Source of the DNA: UBA5239 sp040394635
GTDB taxonomy: Bacteria > Verrucomicrobiota > Lentisphaeria > Victivallales > Victivallaceae
Assembly (NCBI GenBank): GCA_040394635.1
Contig: JBEBRW010000007.1
Span: 58,940-122,939, forward strand
Length of the DNA: 64,000 nucleotides
Reading direction: 5' to 3'
Shown piece after piece: positions 53,688 through 61,706 of the stretch. Below the pieces are notes generated by a model. That model was given only the letters and a program-made list of their open reading frames with translations. It made no database searches and had not been told where the DNA came from. Each line of letters opens with the position of its first letter. Within the stretch, counting starts at the first letter, position 1. The position numbers were made by a program, and so were the translations under genes.

Positions 53688-54721
53688 TTTCCCTGCCTCC
53701 TGGTTGCATTGTTTTTTGAAAGATCTCTGGTTGAATTCCGTATTCTTAACGCGGCAGGAACTAATACTTCCTGACGCGGTCCTTCTTCGCGGCCGGTAAT
53801 GCGGTCGATCAGCAGCACGGCGGCCTGTTCGCCAATCTCTTCGGCGTGCTGGTCGATTGTAGTCAGCTGGGGGCGGATTTTCTTGCAGATCGGCAAATTG
53901 CCGAAACCGGTCACCGCCAGCTCTTCGGGAACTTTGATGCCGAGGTCAAAAGCGGCATTCATGGTGTCGACCGCCAGATAGTCGTTGAAGCAAACCAGCG
54001 CTTCGGGGCGGTCGGGTATATCGAGGAATTTCTTCAAAATATCGGTGTTGTCGGCATCGCAATCCCGGATTTCGCACAGGTGCCGGGGATTGATCGACAA
54101 GTGATTGCTGATCATGGCATCCAGGAAACCCGCTTTGCGCTCCTGCCCGCTGCTGACCCCGGAGTAATTGACCGCGCCGATACGCTTGTAACCGCACTTG
54201 ATCAAATATTCCGTCACCTGCGCCATGGCCTCGCGGTTGCTGGTGCCGATGAAGTCAAATTCACTGACGCCCCAGTACTGGTCCACCAGCACGATCGGGT
54301 TGTGAAACGAATAAAGTTGAGAAACATAAGTGGAGGACGGCGGCATGGCCATCGGCAGCAGCAGCAGACCGTCGACCCGGCGGCGGGCAAAACGGCTGAG
54401 CATATCGGCTTCGTCGCGCACCAGCTTGTCCCAGCTGATCACATAAGAATCATAGCCGTGTTTGTGGAGCGCCTCGTGAATGCCGTTCATGATGGCTCCC
54501 GAGAATTGACAGCGGAACTCGTTACAGGCGATGCCGATACTGCGGCTCTTGCCCGTCTGCACATATTCCACCATGGCGTTCGGCTGGTAACCGTACTTGC
54601 GGGCCACGGCCTGGATTCGCTCGCGGGTAGCGTGTTTGATCCCGGCGCGGCCGTTGAGCGCTTTCGACACCGTCGATTCGCCTACTCCGCAAATTTTGCC
54701 TATTTCTTTCATCGAGATCAT
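53684..54721 (-). CDS. LacI-family regulator of the pseudopilin-glycosidase operon
   Basis: 345 residues. Helix-turn-helix MKEIGKICGVGESTVSKAL, hinge region then MVEYVQTGKSRSIGIACNEF. The sensor shows RRVDGLLLLPMAM, YLIKCGYKRIGAVNYSG, PEALVCFNDYLAVDTMNAA, VTGFGNLPICKKIRPQLTTI. It is transcribed from a consensus promoter whose -35 overlaps an operator-like palindrome, so it very probably represses itself and the divergent SGNH esterase gene. The first gene of its operon; the stop overlaps the pseudopilin start. Confidence 0.93.
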   Translation of the reverse strand: MISMKEIGKICGVGESTVSKALNGRAGIKHATRERIQAVARKYGYQPNAMVEYVQTGKSRSIGIACNEFRCQFSGAIMNGIHEALHKHGYDSYVISWDKLVRDEADMLSRFARRRVDGLLLLPMAMPPSSTYVSQLYSFHNPIVLVDQYWGVSEFDFIGTSNREAMAQVTEYLIKCGYKRIGAVNYSGVSSGQERKAGFLDAMISNHLSINPRHLCEIRDCDADNTDILKKFLDIPDRPEALVCFNDYLAVDTMNAAFDLGIKVPEELAVTGFGNLPICKKIRPQLTTIDQHAEEIGEQAAVLLIDRITGREEGPRQEVLVPAALRIRNSTRDLSKNNATRRQGK

Positions 54722-54761
54722 TTCAAATAGCTTCCCTTATCATTCAATGGCTATACATATT

Positions 54762-54789
54762 ATTATACAGGAAAAGCTTGATTTGTCAA
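54762..54789 (-). promoter_or_regulatory. Consensus sigma-70 promoter of the LacI operon
   Basis: Reading leftward: TTGACA, a 16-nt spacer, TATAAT, both hexamers perfect. The -35 hexamer lies inside the operator-like sequence 54781-54800. Transcription would start about 35 nt before the LacI ATG. Confidence 0.8.
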
Positions 54790-54800
54790 CTGCTTGAAAT
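54781..54800. promoter_or_regulatory. Candidate LacI-type operator O2
   Basis: On the minus strand ATTTCAAGCAGTTGACAAAT, an imperfect palindrome sharing the half-site ATTTCAAG with O1. It covers the -35 of the LacI promoter, the expected place for autorepression. Confidence 0.6.
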
Positions 54801-54834
54801 CACTTTTTTTGACAAATTTTTTACAATTGCATAA

Positions 54835-54862
54835 TTGAATTATTATAAATATGTTATATAAT
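54835..54862 (+). promoter_or_regulatory. Candidate promoter of the SGNH esterase gene
   Basis: TTGAAT, a 16-nt spacer, TATAAT. Transcription would start near 54869, just before operator O1. A second weaker pair begins with TTGACA at 54809. Confidence 0.6.
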
Positions 54863-54873
54863 AATTACTATAC

Positions 54874-54891
54874 ATTTCAAGTACTTGAAAT
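54874..54891. promoter_or_regulatory. Candidate LacI-type operator O1
   Basis: A perfect 18-bp palindrome ATTTCAAGTACTTGAAAT, with a third half-site CTTGAAAT directly after it (54893-54900). It sits just downstream of the esterase -10 box, a classical repressor position. The centre is about 92 bp from O2, roughly nine helical turns, which would allow looping. Confidence 0.7.
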
Positions 54892-54946
54892 TCTTGAAAT
54901 ATGATTGACTTTTATCAAGTCCGTGATATCAAACCGAGGAGACGCT

Positions 54947-55582
54947 ATGAACGACCTTTTTCCCGAAAGCGACCTGAAGGGCCTGCTGGAATTTTACAAC
55001 ACCCGCGACGAGTGGAAAAATATTTTACAATACCGGACCCTGACCGGCCGCATCAAACCGGTGGAAAACGTGTTTTTCGGCGATTCCATCACCTGGGCCT
55101 GGCCGTTGCATGAGTTTTTTCCCGGCGTGTCGCTGATCAACCGCGGAATCCCCGGCGACAACATCACCGGCTTGAACTACCGCGTCCAGGAAGACGTGAT
55201 CGCCTACGCCCCCAAACGCGCTTTCATGATGATCGGCATTAACGGCATCGAAACCGAAATCAAGCTGTTGGTCGCACGCATTCAGTCCGTGGCCAACCGG
55301 ATGACCGACGCCGGAATCGACGTATATGCCTGCAGCATTCTGCCGCTGCGCTACCCCGACCCCTGGGACCGCTTCCAGTACCAGGAAAAAATCGTCGAAG
55401 TCAACGCCATGCTCAAGGAATGGAGCGCCACCCACGCCGCCGGCTTCATGGATTACCATACAATCTTAAAGGACGAGACCGGTCAGCTCGCCGCCGAATA
55501 CGCCATGCCCGACGGCACCCATCTGACCTTCGCGGCCTACCGGCGAATGTCAGATGAATTGGCCGCAGCCATCGGCTGCTGA
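54947..55582 (+). CDS. SGNH/GDSL-family esterase
   Basis: 211 residues from the ATG at 54947, which has GAGGAG 6 nt upstream; a longer frame upstream lacks a ribosome site. Block I FFGDSITWAW holds the nucleophile Ser, block II Gly is in NRGIPGDNI, block III Asn in GINGIE, and block V is DGTHLT with Asp and His. There is no signal peptide, so it acts in the cytosol, perhaps as a deacetylase of imported sugars. Divergent from the LacI-pseudopilin-glycosidase operon and sharing its operators. Confidence 0.88.
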   Translation: MNDLFPESDLKGLLEFYNTRDEWKNILQYRTLTGRIKPVENVFFGDSITWAWPLHEFFPGVSLINRGIPGDNITGLNYRVQEDVIAYAPKRAFMMIGINGIETEIKLLVARIQSVANRMTDAGIDVYACSILPLRYPDPWDRFQYQEKIVEVNAMLKEWSATHAAGFMDYHTILKDETGQLAAEYAMPDGTHLTFAAYRRMSDELAAAIGC

Positions 55583-55660
55583 ATTGGAAAATTGGTCGGC
55601 GCAAGCGCCTGAATTGGAGAATTAGGGAATTAAACTTCCGTATAAGTCCGTGTCCGTCCG
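55580..55660. repeat. GAATTGG-type interspersed element, copy 2
   Basis: TGAATTGGAAAATTGG, a GGCGC-GCGCC hairpin, then CTGAATTGGAGAATTAGGG and TATAAGTCCGTG. The first TGA is the stop codon of the esterase, so element and gene overlap. Block order matches 48963-49035. Confidence 0.75.
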
Positions 55661-55712
55661 TGTATATTATGACGGCCGCGCCCGGTAGCGAATTTTTCTT
55701 CTTTTTTCTTTC

Positions 55713-56279
55713 TTAATTTACCAGTCCCATGGCGTAGTTCAGGAGTTTTCCGTCAATGGCGGTGCCTTTGGCGGCTTCGGATTCGAGGAATTGCAGCAGT
55801 TCGGATTTGGAAACCAGAAGCGTTTCGATGTCCTCGTTTTCCTCCTGGAAACTCTGCGGAAGACCATCACGGTACCGCGCACCGTCCACATGCATCAGCA
55901 CCATGGTCATTTTCTCGCCGGTTATCCCCGGTGAACTGCATGATTCCGGATAAACCCGGATCACTTCGCCTGCGAAACCGGTCTCCTCGCGAAGTTCGCG
56001 GACCGCGGTCTCTTTCGCCGATTCCCCGGCGTCGATCAGCCCCGCCGGAAATTCCAGCACGTATTCCCAGACCGGCGGACGGAACTGGCGCACCAGAATA
56101 ATTTTGCCGTCCGGCACAATCTCGGCGACAATGACCGCCGCCCCCTGCGAATTCACCCGGTCGGCGCACTCCCATTTACGTACTTTGCCGCGACGGTCGG
56201 TAAACTCAAGTTCGCTGAGCTCAACGAAGCGGCCCGACGCCAGCGTTTTCCGGTCCGGAAGCTGAACTTTTTTCGTCAT
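55713..56279 (-). CDS. Nudix hydrolase (ADP-ribose pyrophosphatase-like)
   Basis: 188 residues. The Nudix box GLIDAGESAKETAVRELREE, completed by TGF, lies at 80-102. QFRPPVWEYVLEFPAG upstream of it is typical of ADP-ribose pyrophosphatases, and SSPGITGEKMTMVLMHVDG follows. It hydrolyses nucleoside diphosphates linked to another moiety. Single leftward gene; no operon partner. Confidence 0.9.
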   Translation of the reverse strand: MTKKVQLPDRKTLASGRFVELSELEFTDRRGKVRKWECADRVNSQGAAVIVAEIVPDGKIILVRQFRPPVWEYVLEFPAGLIDAGESAKETAVRELREETGFAGEVIRVYPESCSSPGITGEKMTMVLMHVDGARYRDGLPQSFQEENEDIETLLVSKSELLQFLESEAAKGTAIDGKLLNYAMGLVN

Positions 56280-56514
56280 ATTTTACTTTTCCCGTGATTT
56301 TAAATTTGCAAAAATAAATTCATGTGCTAAAATGATTATAGACAAAATTAAATTCAATTGTCCTTTTCAATTTAGCTCCGATAACGATGCTTTAACAGTT
56401 TTAATCCAGATTTATTTCAGAAATTTTGACTGTCCGCATCGTCGGCACGGCAAAAAGGTTTCCCCGCTTGCAGCTCGATTGGAAATTATCATTTTGGTAA
56501 GAGGTAAAATTAGT

Positions 56515-57117
56515 ATGATCGTTGCGTTGACCGGCGGAATGGGCTGTGGAAAGAGCCTGGCTCTGCAGTATTTTGCCGAACTCGGCTGGCAGACCCTGAG
56601 CGCCGACGCGATCAATCATGAAATCTATAAGAACAGCGAGGAATTCAAGGCCGGGTTGCGCGGCCGCTGGGGACATCATATTTTCGACGGAAACGGCGTT
56701 ATCGACCGCAGGGCCGTGGCCGGAATCGTTTTCAACGACGCAGCCGAACTCGAGTGGCTGAACGGTATTTTGCACCCGCTCATCCGTGACCATGCCGAAG
56801 GGTGTTTCGCCGCCGATCCGGCAGGCAACCACCTCTTTGAAGTCCCGCTGTTGTACGAAAGCGGATGGCACGGGCGTTACGACGTGGTGGTGTGCATCTG
56901 GAGCAATCCGGAAACGGTCCGGGAGCGGCTGCACAAACGCGGCCTCGACGACGGCGAAATCGAGCGTCGTATGGCGTATCAGATGACGGCGGATGAAAAA
57001 CTGGCAAGGGCGGATTTTGGCCTGATCAACAATGGCTCGCCTGATGACCTATATGAACAATGCAAAGAATTGTCAAAGCAAATAAAGGAAATGGTATGGA
57101 AGAAAAAGACATGCTGA
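56515..57117 (+). CDS. coaE: Dephospho-CoA kinase
   Basis: 200 residues from the ATG at 56515 (GAGG 10 nt upstream); an upstream frame to 56332 encodes AT-rich nonsense and is rejected. P-loop GGMGCGKS (7-14), Asp in LSADAINHEIY, HPLIRDHAEG and VPLLYESGWHGRYDVVVCIW are family motifs. It phosphorylates dephospho-CoA, the last step of CoA synthesis. It overlaps the start of rho by 22 bp. The 235-bp AT-rich gap upstream should hold the operon promoter, but no clear pair was seen. Confidence 0.93.
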   Translation: MIVALTGGMGCGKSLALQYFAELGWQTLSADAINHEIYKNSEEFKAGLRGRWGHHIFDGNGVIDRRAVAGIVFNDAAELEWLNGILHPLIRDHAEGCFAADPAGNHLFEVPLLYESGWHGRYDVVVCIWSNPETVRERLHKRGLDDGEIERRMAYQMTADEKLARADFGLINNGSPDDLYEQCKELSKQIKEMVWKKKTC

Positions 57118-59021
57118 ACAACGAAACTCCGGCCGGGATTCCGGCAGCCGAAGCCGCAGACGAAACCCCGAAAAAGAAGCGCGGCCGCCCGAAAAAAGCC
57201 CAATCCGCCGAGGCCCCGGCTGCCGAAAAACCCGTCGAAACCCCTGCCGCACCCGCCGCCCCTGCCGCACCCGCCGCGGAACCGGCCCCGGAGCCGAAAG
57301 TTGTCCAGAAACCCTTCATCCCTTATTATGATGAGGCCCCGTCCGCCCCGGAAGCACCTCCGGCGCAGGATGTTGAATTCAAAACGATTGCGGCGCAGAC
57401 CACGTCCACCCCGTCCCCTGAAGTCGAAGCGGCTTCGCGCGACATCGTCACCCCCTCCGGCGAAGTGGTCCCCAACGAATCCCCCGCCGAGCGCATGAGC
57501 CCGGAAGCCATGCCCCCTGAGCAGCGCCAGGAGAATAACAACAAGCAGCACAACAAATTTCAGAAATTCAAGGACCGTAAAAATTTCCAGAAAAATAAAA
57601 ATGCCAACAACGGTCAGAACCAGCAGGGCCAGCACCAGCAGAATCAGAATCAACAGGGCCAGCATCACCAGCAGAATCAAAACCAGCAGCAGAACCAGAA
57701 TCAGCAGCGCCCGAATGCCGAAGTAGATGCGGAAAATGAAGTTCAGCGCGACAAAGTCGGGCCGAGCATGAATATTGCCGAGCTCCAGACCCGCGACATG
57801 CACGAACTTCAGAAAATGGCCACCGAACTCGGTATCGAAGGAGTCGGCTCACTGGAAAAATCGATGCTGATTTTTGAAATCCTGAAGGCCAACGCCGAAA
57901 AATGCGGCCAGATGTACGGCTCCGGCTACCTCGAACTCCTGCCGGACGGCTTCGGGTTCCTGCGTTCGCCCTCGTACTGCTATCTGCCGTGTCCGGAAGA
58001 CATTTACCTCTCGCCCTCGCAGATCAAGCGTTTCTCGCTGAAAACCGGCGACTTCGTGGCCGGCCAGATCCGCACCCCGCGCGAAAAAGAACGTTTCTTC
58101 GCCATGCTCAAAGTCGAGACCATCAACCACGACGTGCCCGAGCGCAAGAAGGACATCATCCCCTTCAACAGCCTGACGCCGTATTTCCCGACCGAGCGCC
58201 TGGTGCTGGAAACCGATCCGACCGATTTCTCGACCCGTATCATGGACCTCGTCACTCCGATCGGCAAGGGCCAGCGCGGACTGATCGTGGCCCCGCCCCG
58301 TACCGGCAAAACTGTGCTCATGCAGAAGATCGCCAACAGCATCCGCAAGAACAATCCGGAAGTCAAGCTGATCGTGCTGCTCATCGACGAGCGCCCGGAA
58401 GAAGTCACCGACATGATGCGCTGCACCGACGCCGAAGTCGTCAGCTCCACCTTTGACGAGCCGCCGGAACGCCACGTCCAGGTCGCCGAAATGGTCATCG
58501 AAAAAGCCAAGCGCATGGTCGAATACAAGCAGGACGTGGTGATCCTGCTCGACAGCATCACCCGCCTCGCCCGCGCCTACAATACCCTCCAGCCGCACAG
58601 CGGCAAGATCCTCTCCGGCGGGGTCGACGCAAACGCGCTCCACAAGCCAAAACGCTTCTTCGGCGCCGCCCGTAACATCGAAAATCACGGCAGCTTGACC
58701 ATTCTCGCCACCGCGCTTATCGAAACCGGCAGCCGCATGGACGAAGTGATCTTCGAAGAATTCAAGGGCACCGGCAATATGGAACTGGACCTCGACCGCT
58801 ACCTTTCCGACCGCCGCATTTACCCGGCCATCAACATCGAAAAGAGCGGCACCCGCAAGGAAGAACTGCTGCTGCATCCCGATGAACTCCAGAAACTCTG
58901 GATCCTGCGCAAGGTCATGAACGGCGTGCCGCCGGCGGAATCGATGGAACTCCTGATCGGTAAACTCAAGAAGATGACGACCAACATCGAGTTCCTGTTG
59001 TCGCTGAACAATTATCAATAA
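57096..59021 (+). CDS. rho: Transcription termination factor Rho with long N-terminal insert
   Basis: 641 residues against about 420 for the E. coli protein. The ATG at 57096 has AGGA 8 nt upstream. Residues about 26-35 hold an AT-hook-like KKKRGRPKK. About 40-145 is Pro/Ala/Glu-rich. About 147-208 is almost only Gln, Asn, His and Lys. The Rho core follows: an N-terminal helical part (LQTRDMHELQKMATELGIEG), RNA-binding OB fold (GYLELLPDGFGFLRSPSYCY), P-loop GLIVAPPRTGKT near 395-406, Walker B LIVLLIDERPEEVTDM, Q-loop region and R-loop FEEFKGTGNMELDL, LSDRRIYPAINIEKSGTRKE. It ends transcripts as a hexameric RNA helicase. Confidence 0.97.
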   Translation: MEEKDMLNNETPAGIPAAEAADETPKKKRGRPKKAQSAEAPAAEKPVETPAAPAAPAAPAAEPAPEPKVVQKPFIPYYDEAPSAPEAPPAQDVEFKTIAAQTTSTPSPEVEAASRDIVTPSGEVVPNESPAERMSPEAMPPEQRQENNNKQHNKFQKFKDRKNFQKNKNANNGQNQQGQHQQNQNQQGQHHQQNQNQQQNQNQQRPNAEVDAENEVQRDKVGPSMNIAELQTRDMHELQKMATELGIEGVGSLEKSMLIFEILKANAEKCGQMYGSGYLELLPDGFGFLRSPSYCYLPCPEDIYLSPSQIKRFSLKTGDFVAGQIRTPREKERFFAMLKVETINHDVPERKKDIIPFNSLTPYFPTERLVLETDPTDFSTRIMDLVTPIGKGQRGLIVAPPRTGKTVLMQKIANSIRKNNPEVKLIVLLIDERPEEVTDMMRCTDAEVVSSTFDEPPERHVQVAEMVIEKAKRMVEYKQDVVILLDSITRLARAYNTLQPHSGKILSGGVDANALHKPKRFFGAARNIENHGSLTILATALIETGSRMDEVIFEEFKGTGNMELDLDRYLSDRRIYPAINIEKSGTRKEELLLHPDELQKLWILRKVMNGVPPAESMELLIGKLKKMTTNIEFLLSLNNYQ

Positions 59022-59045
59022 AAACTGGAAGCAGGAGGAAATAGC

Positions 59046-59378
59046 ATGAACCCGAAACGCGCACGATTTCTCTGGAGTTTGTTTTATTTCTTTCTGATCA
59101 TCATGGGGATTATCGCGGTCATGCTGATCTGGCCCGCGTACCGGGATTACCGGGCGCAGGAGAGCGAGTATTACCGCCTTAAAGAACAGGCCACCGGCAA
59201 ACGCGACTCGGTAAACGAGCTCCGGCGCAACGTATCCGCGCTGGAGCGCGACCCCGCCGCCGTGGAAAAAGTGGCCCGCGAAAGGTTCGGATTGTGCGAA
59301 GAGGGTGAAATCGTCATCATCTACAATCCGCCGCCAAAAAACACTCCTGTCAGTAAAGAGGGAAACAACAAAGAATGA
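59046..59378 (+). CDS. FtsB/DivIC-type septum formation initiator protein
   Basis: 110 residues. One membrane segment near 10-30 (FLWSLFYFFLIIMGIIAVML), a coiled coil about 37-72 and the family end DPAAVEKVARERFGLCEEGE. This is the FtsB/DivIC layout, in which the short protein bridges FtsL and FtsQ at the division site. It lies 24 bp after rho with a GGAGG ribosome site and overlaps the next gene by 4 bp. Confidence 0.85.
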   Translation: MNPKRARFLWSLFYFFLIIMGIIAVMLIWPAYRDYRAQESEYYRLKEQATGKRDSVNELRRNVSALERDPAAVEKVARERFGLCEEGEIVIIYNPPPKNTPVSKEGNNKE

Positions 59379-60379
59379 AAAAAGTCAGAATCGGAATCAT
59401 CGGCTGCGGTCAGATCACCAAAGCCTCGCACGCACCGCAACTGGCCGCGCTGAAGGACCAGGTTGAAGTTACCGCGCTCTACGACGTCGACCAGGGCAAG
59501 GCCCGCGTCATCGCCGAGGACAATCACTTCGAATGCGCCATCTGCCGCAATTTCAAGGACTTCCTCGCCTCCGACATCGATGCCGCCATCGTCGCCACCC
59601 CGAATAATCTGCACTACCCCCAGACCATGGCCTGCCTCAAAGCCGGCAAACATGTGCTGGTGGAAAAACCTGCCGCCGTGAACCTCCGTCAGGCCGATGC
59701 CATGATCGAGCTCGCCAAGGCCAAGCGCCGTTACCTGCAGGTCAATCAGTCATTCCGTTATTTCCCGCTCTATACCTTCATCAAAGAAACCATCGCCAAG
59801 GGCGAAATCGGCAAGCCGCGCCACATCCGTTGCCTGCGTGCCAGCACCTCCGCCCCGAACGTCGGCTGGTCGCCCGGCGCCGACTGGTTCGTTTCCAAAA
59901 AGGCCAACGGCAGCATCCTGATGGATATCGCCGTCCACATGGCCGACCTGATTTACTGGTATTTCGGCGATGTGGAAAGTATTTCCGCCTGCAATTCGAT
60001 CCTGCGTCCGCGCGGCGAAGTCATCGACAACTCCGTCTCGCTGTTCCGTTTCGCCAACGGCGCGACCGGCGTGCTGGAGCTCTCGTGGACCTTCCCGGTC
60101 GGCGGCAACAGCCTCGAAATCTGGGGTGACAAAGGTTCGATCATCGTACCCGCCAACATGGCCTCGTGCGAAATCCAGATGAAAGACGGCAAAAGCCGTA
60201 CCGTGCTCGCCGCCGATTGCGCCGCCACCAACAGCCATCAATGGTTCGTGGATTCGGTCAACGGCAAAAAAGGCAATCCGGTCAACGGCAAAACCGGCCG
60301 CAACGCCCTGGCGCTACTGCTCGCCATCACCAAGTCCTCGGAACAAAACGGCCGCCCGGCCGCGCCGAAAACCATATAA
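59375..60379 (+). CDS. Gfo/Idh/MocA-family oxidoreductase
   Basis: 334 residues. Rossmann loop IGIIGCGQITKASHAP (4-20), VATPNNLHYPQTMACLKAGK, the catalytic Lys in HVLVEKPAAVN, then SFRYFPLYTFIK and the second-domain stretch VDSVNGKKGNPVNG. Enzymes of the family oxidise or reduce sugars, cyclitols or amino-sugars with NAD(P). The substrate is unknown. It starts within the end of the FtsB-like gene (ATGA overlap) and closes the coaE-rho operon, followed by a strong hairpin. Confidence 0.9.
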   Translation: MKKVRIGIIGCGQITKASHAPQLAALKDQVEVTALYDVDQGKARVIAEDNHFECAICRNFKDFLASDIDAAIVATPNNLHYPQTMACLKAGKHVLVEKPAAVNLRQADAMIELAKAKRRYLQVNQSFRYFPLYTFIKETIAKGEIGKPRHIRCLRASTSAPNVGWSPGADWFVSKKANGSILMDIAVHMADLIYWYFGDVESISACNSILRPRGEVIDNSVSLFRFANGATGVLELSWTFPVGGNSLEIWGDKGSIIVPANMASCEIQMKDGKSRTVLAADCAATNSHQWFVDSVNGKKGNPVNGKTGRNALALLLAITKSSEQNGRPAAPKTI

Positions 60380-60392
60380 GCTTTTTGAAATC

Positions 60393-60433
60393 AGGCGGTT
60401 CAGGTGATTGCAACACAATCACCTGAACCGCCT
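60393..60433 (+). terminator. Strong hairpin after the coaE-rho operon
   Basis: AGGCGGTTCAGGTGATTG and its exact complement form an 18-bp perfect stem with loop CAACA, 13 bp after the stop codon. Only a short T-rich stretch (CGTTCTTT) follows. Confidence 0.75.
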
Positions 60434-60466
60434 CGTTCTTTAAAAGTTTTTGGCAAGAGGGGGCAC

Positions 60467-60505
60467 GGGGGAGAAGGACCTTTTTTTAAAAAGGGCTTCT
60501 TCCCC
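60467..60505 (-). terminator. Hairpin at the end of gmhB
   Basis: GGGGAGAAG and CTTCTTCCCC pair around an inner CCTTTTT/AAAAAGG stem. It lies directly after the gmhB stop on the minus strand and probably stabilises or ends that transcript. Confidence 0.55.
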
Positions 60506-60506
60506 G

Positions 60507-61058
60507 TTACACTTCTTTTGAAACAAAATCTTCTACAGCGGCGAGCAAGTCGTCCACCACGGGATATTCCGGGGGGATGTTGCCCTTGGCGAGTTCGTTT
60601 TCGCCGTAGCCGGTTCGCACCAGATAGACGGCGGCGCAGCCGGCATTGCGCCCGGCTTCGAGGTCGGACAGGCGGTCGCCGACCATGAACGATTCTTTCA
60701 CGTCAATATCATGCTTGGCTACGGCGGCCAGCAGCATGCCGGGGGCGGGCTTGCGGCAATCGCATTCGCCGGTGAAATCCCTGTGATGCGGACAATAGAA
60801 AAAATCGTCGATTTCGGCGCCCTCGGCGGCGAGCAGTTCGCGGATACGCTCGTGCACGGCGTGAATATCTTTTTCCCCGTACATGCCGCGTGCCACTCCG
60901 GCCTGGTTAGTCACCACAATCCGCAGGAAGCCGAGCGCCTTGAGCTTTTTCAACGCTTCCACGGTGCCGGGAACAATGACCACTTTGTCGGGTTCATAGA
61001 GGTAATCGACTTCCATATTGACCACGCCGTCGCGGTCAAGAAAACATGCCTTATTCAT
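60507..61058 (-). CDS. gmhB: D-glycero-D-manno-heptose 1,7-bisphosphate 7-phosphatase (GmhB)
   Basis: 183 residues. HAD motif I FLDRDGVVN with Asp8 and Asp10, motif II VVTNQAG, motif III Lys in CRKPAPGML, motif IV VGDRLSDLEAG. The zinc site Cys89, His91, Cys99, Cys101 (CPHH, ECDC) is diagnostic for GmhB. It dephosphorylates heptose bisphosphate for the LPS inner core, which supports a Gram-negative envelope. The start directly follows the stop of the upstream lipoprotein gene. Confidence 0.92.
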   Translation of the reverse strand: MNKACFLDRDGVVNMEVDYLYEPDKVVIVPGTVEALKKLKALGFLRIVVTNQAGVARGMYGEKDIHAVHERIRELLAAEGAEIDDFFYCPHHRDFTGECDCRKPAPGMLLAAVAKHDIDVKESFMVGDRLSDLEAGRNAGCAAVYLVRTGYGENELAKGNIPPEYPVVDDLLAAVEDFVSKEV

Positions 61059-61556
61059 TCAGTTGTACCACCTTATTCGTTCGATCAGGTAAATCTCTTC
61101 CTGTTTGGTTTCTTTGACATAAAAAGTACCGGCGATTTTCATTTTGTACGTACGGCCGAGCCCGATCATGAACATGTCTTTCAAAACGACCGGATCATAG
61201 GTGAAACTTTCTCCGGGTGCGATAACCTGGTAATTGTGCCGTTGGACCGGTTCCTTGATCTTATCGCGCCACTCCGCGGTCAATGCGATTTCCTTGGCCG
61301 GCTCCTCGGTGCTGTGGACCAGAATCTTGAACTCATCCATCGGACGGGTCTGGCGGATGCTGATATCGGACTTGGAGTGGTTGGCGATCGTCAGGTACAG
61401 GAGCGCGCCGAGCTCCGGGATTTCGTCCCGCTTCTTCAATTCGGCGGTCACGGTCACGCCGTCCTGCGACCACTTGGCGCTCTGCGGGCGGAACTGGTTC
61501 TGGCAGCCGGTCAGCGCCAGCACGGCCAGCATGATCAACGCAAAAATTTTCTTCAT
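61059..61556 (-). CDS. Hypothetical lipoprotein
   Basis: 165 residues. The lipobox is in ALTGCQNQ. The mature protein is beta-rich, with VTVTAELKKRD, LLYLTIANHSKSDISI and GESFTYDPVVL, which resembles an immunoglobulin-like sandwich such as that of YcfL-type envelope lipoproteins. That assignment is weak. It is cotranscribed with gmhB with no gap, so an envelope role is likely. Confidence 0.75.
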   Translation of the reverse strand: MKKIFALIMLAVLALTGCQNQFRPQSAKWSQDGVTVTAELKKRDEIPELGALLYLTIANHSKSDISIRQTRPMDEFKILVHSTEEPAKEIALTAEWRDKIKEPVQRHNYQVIAPGESFTYDPVVLKDMFMIGLGRTYKMKIAGTFYVKETKQEEIYLIERIRWYN

Positions 61557-61642
61557 AATTCACTTCTCCGTCAGTTGGAGTGTTAAAACAGTATTTTAGC
61601 GTTTTTCGCGGAAAAGTCAAGGTCGCAGCGTGCAACGCACCA

Positions 61643-61670
61643 TTGAATTTTCATATTCGAATGCTATTTT
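61643..61670 (+). promoter_or_regulatory. Candidate promoter of the gene at 61707
   Basis: TTGAAT, a 16-nt spacer, TATTTT, in the divergent gap between the lipoprotein and the secreted protein genes. Confidence 0.4.
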
Positions 61671-61706
61671 CTGTGCGGTGTTGAATGATAAACCTGGAAA
61701 TATCCG

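Noticed and set aside
56332..56514. Upstream extension of coaE
   Set aside because: AT-rich, no ribosome site, and dephospho-CoA kinases begin directly with the P-loop segment as seen from 56515.
57849..59018. 389-codon minus-strand frame
   Set aside because: Antisense to the conserved core of rho; no independent support.
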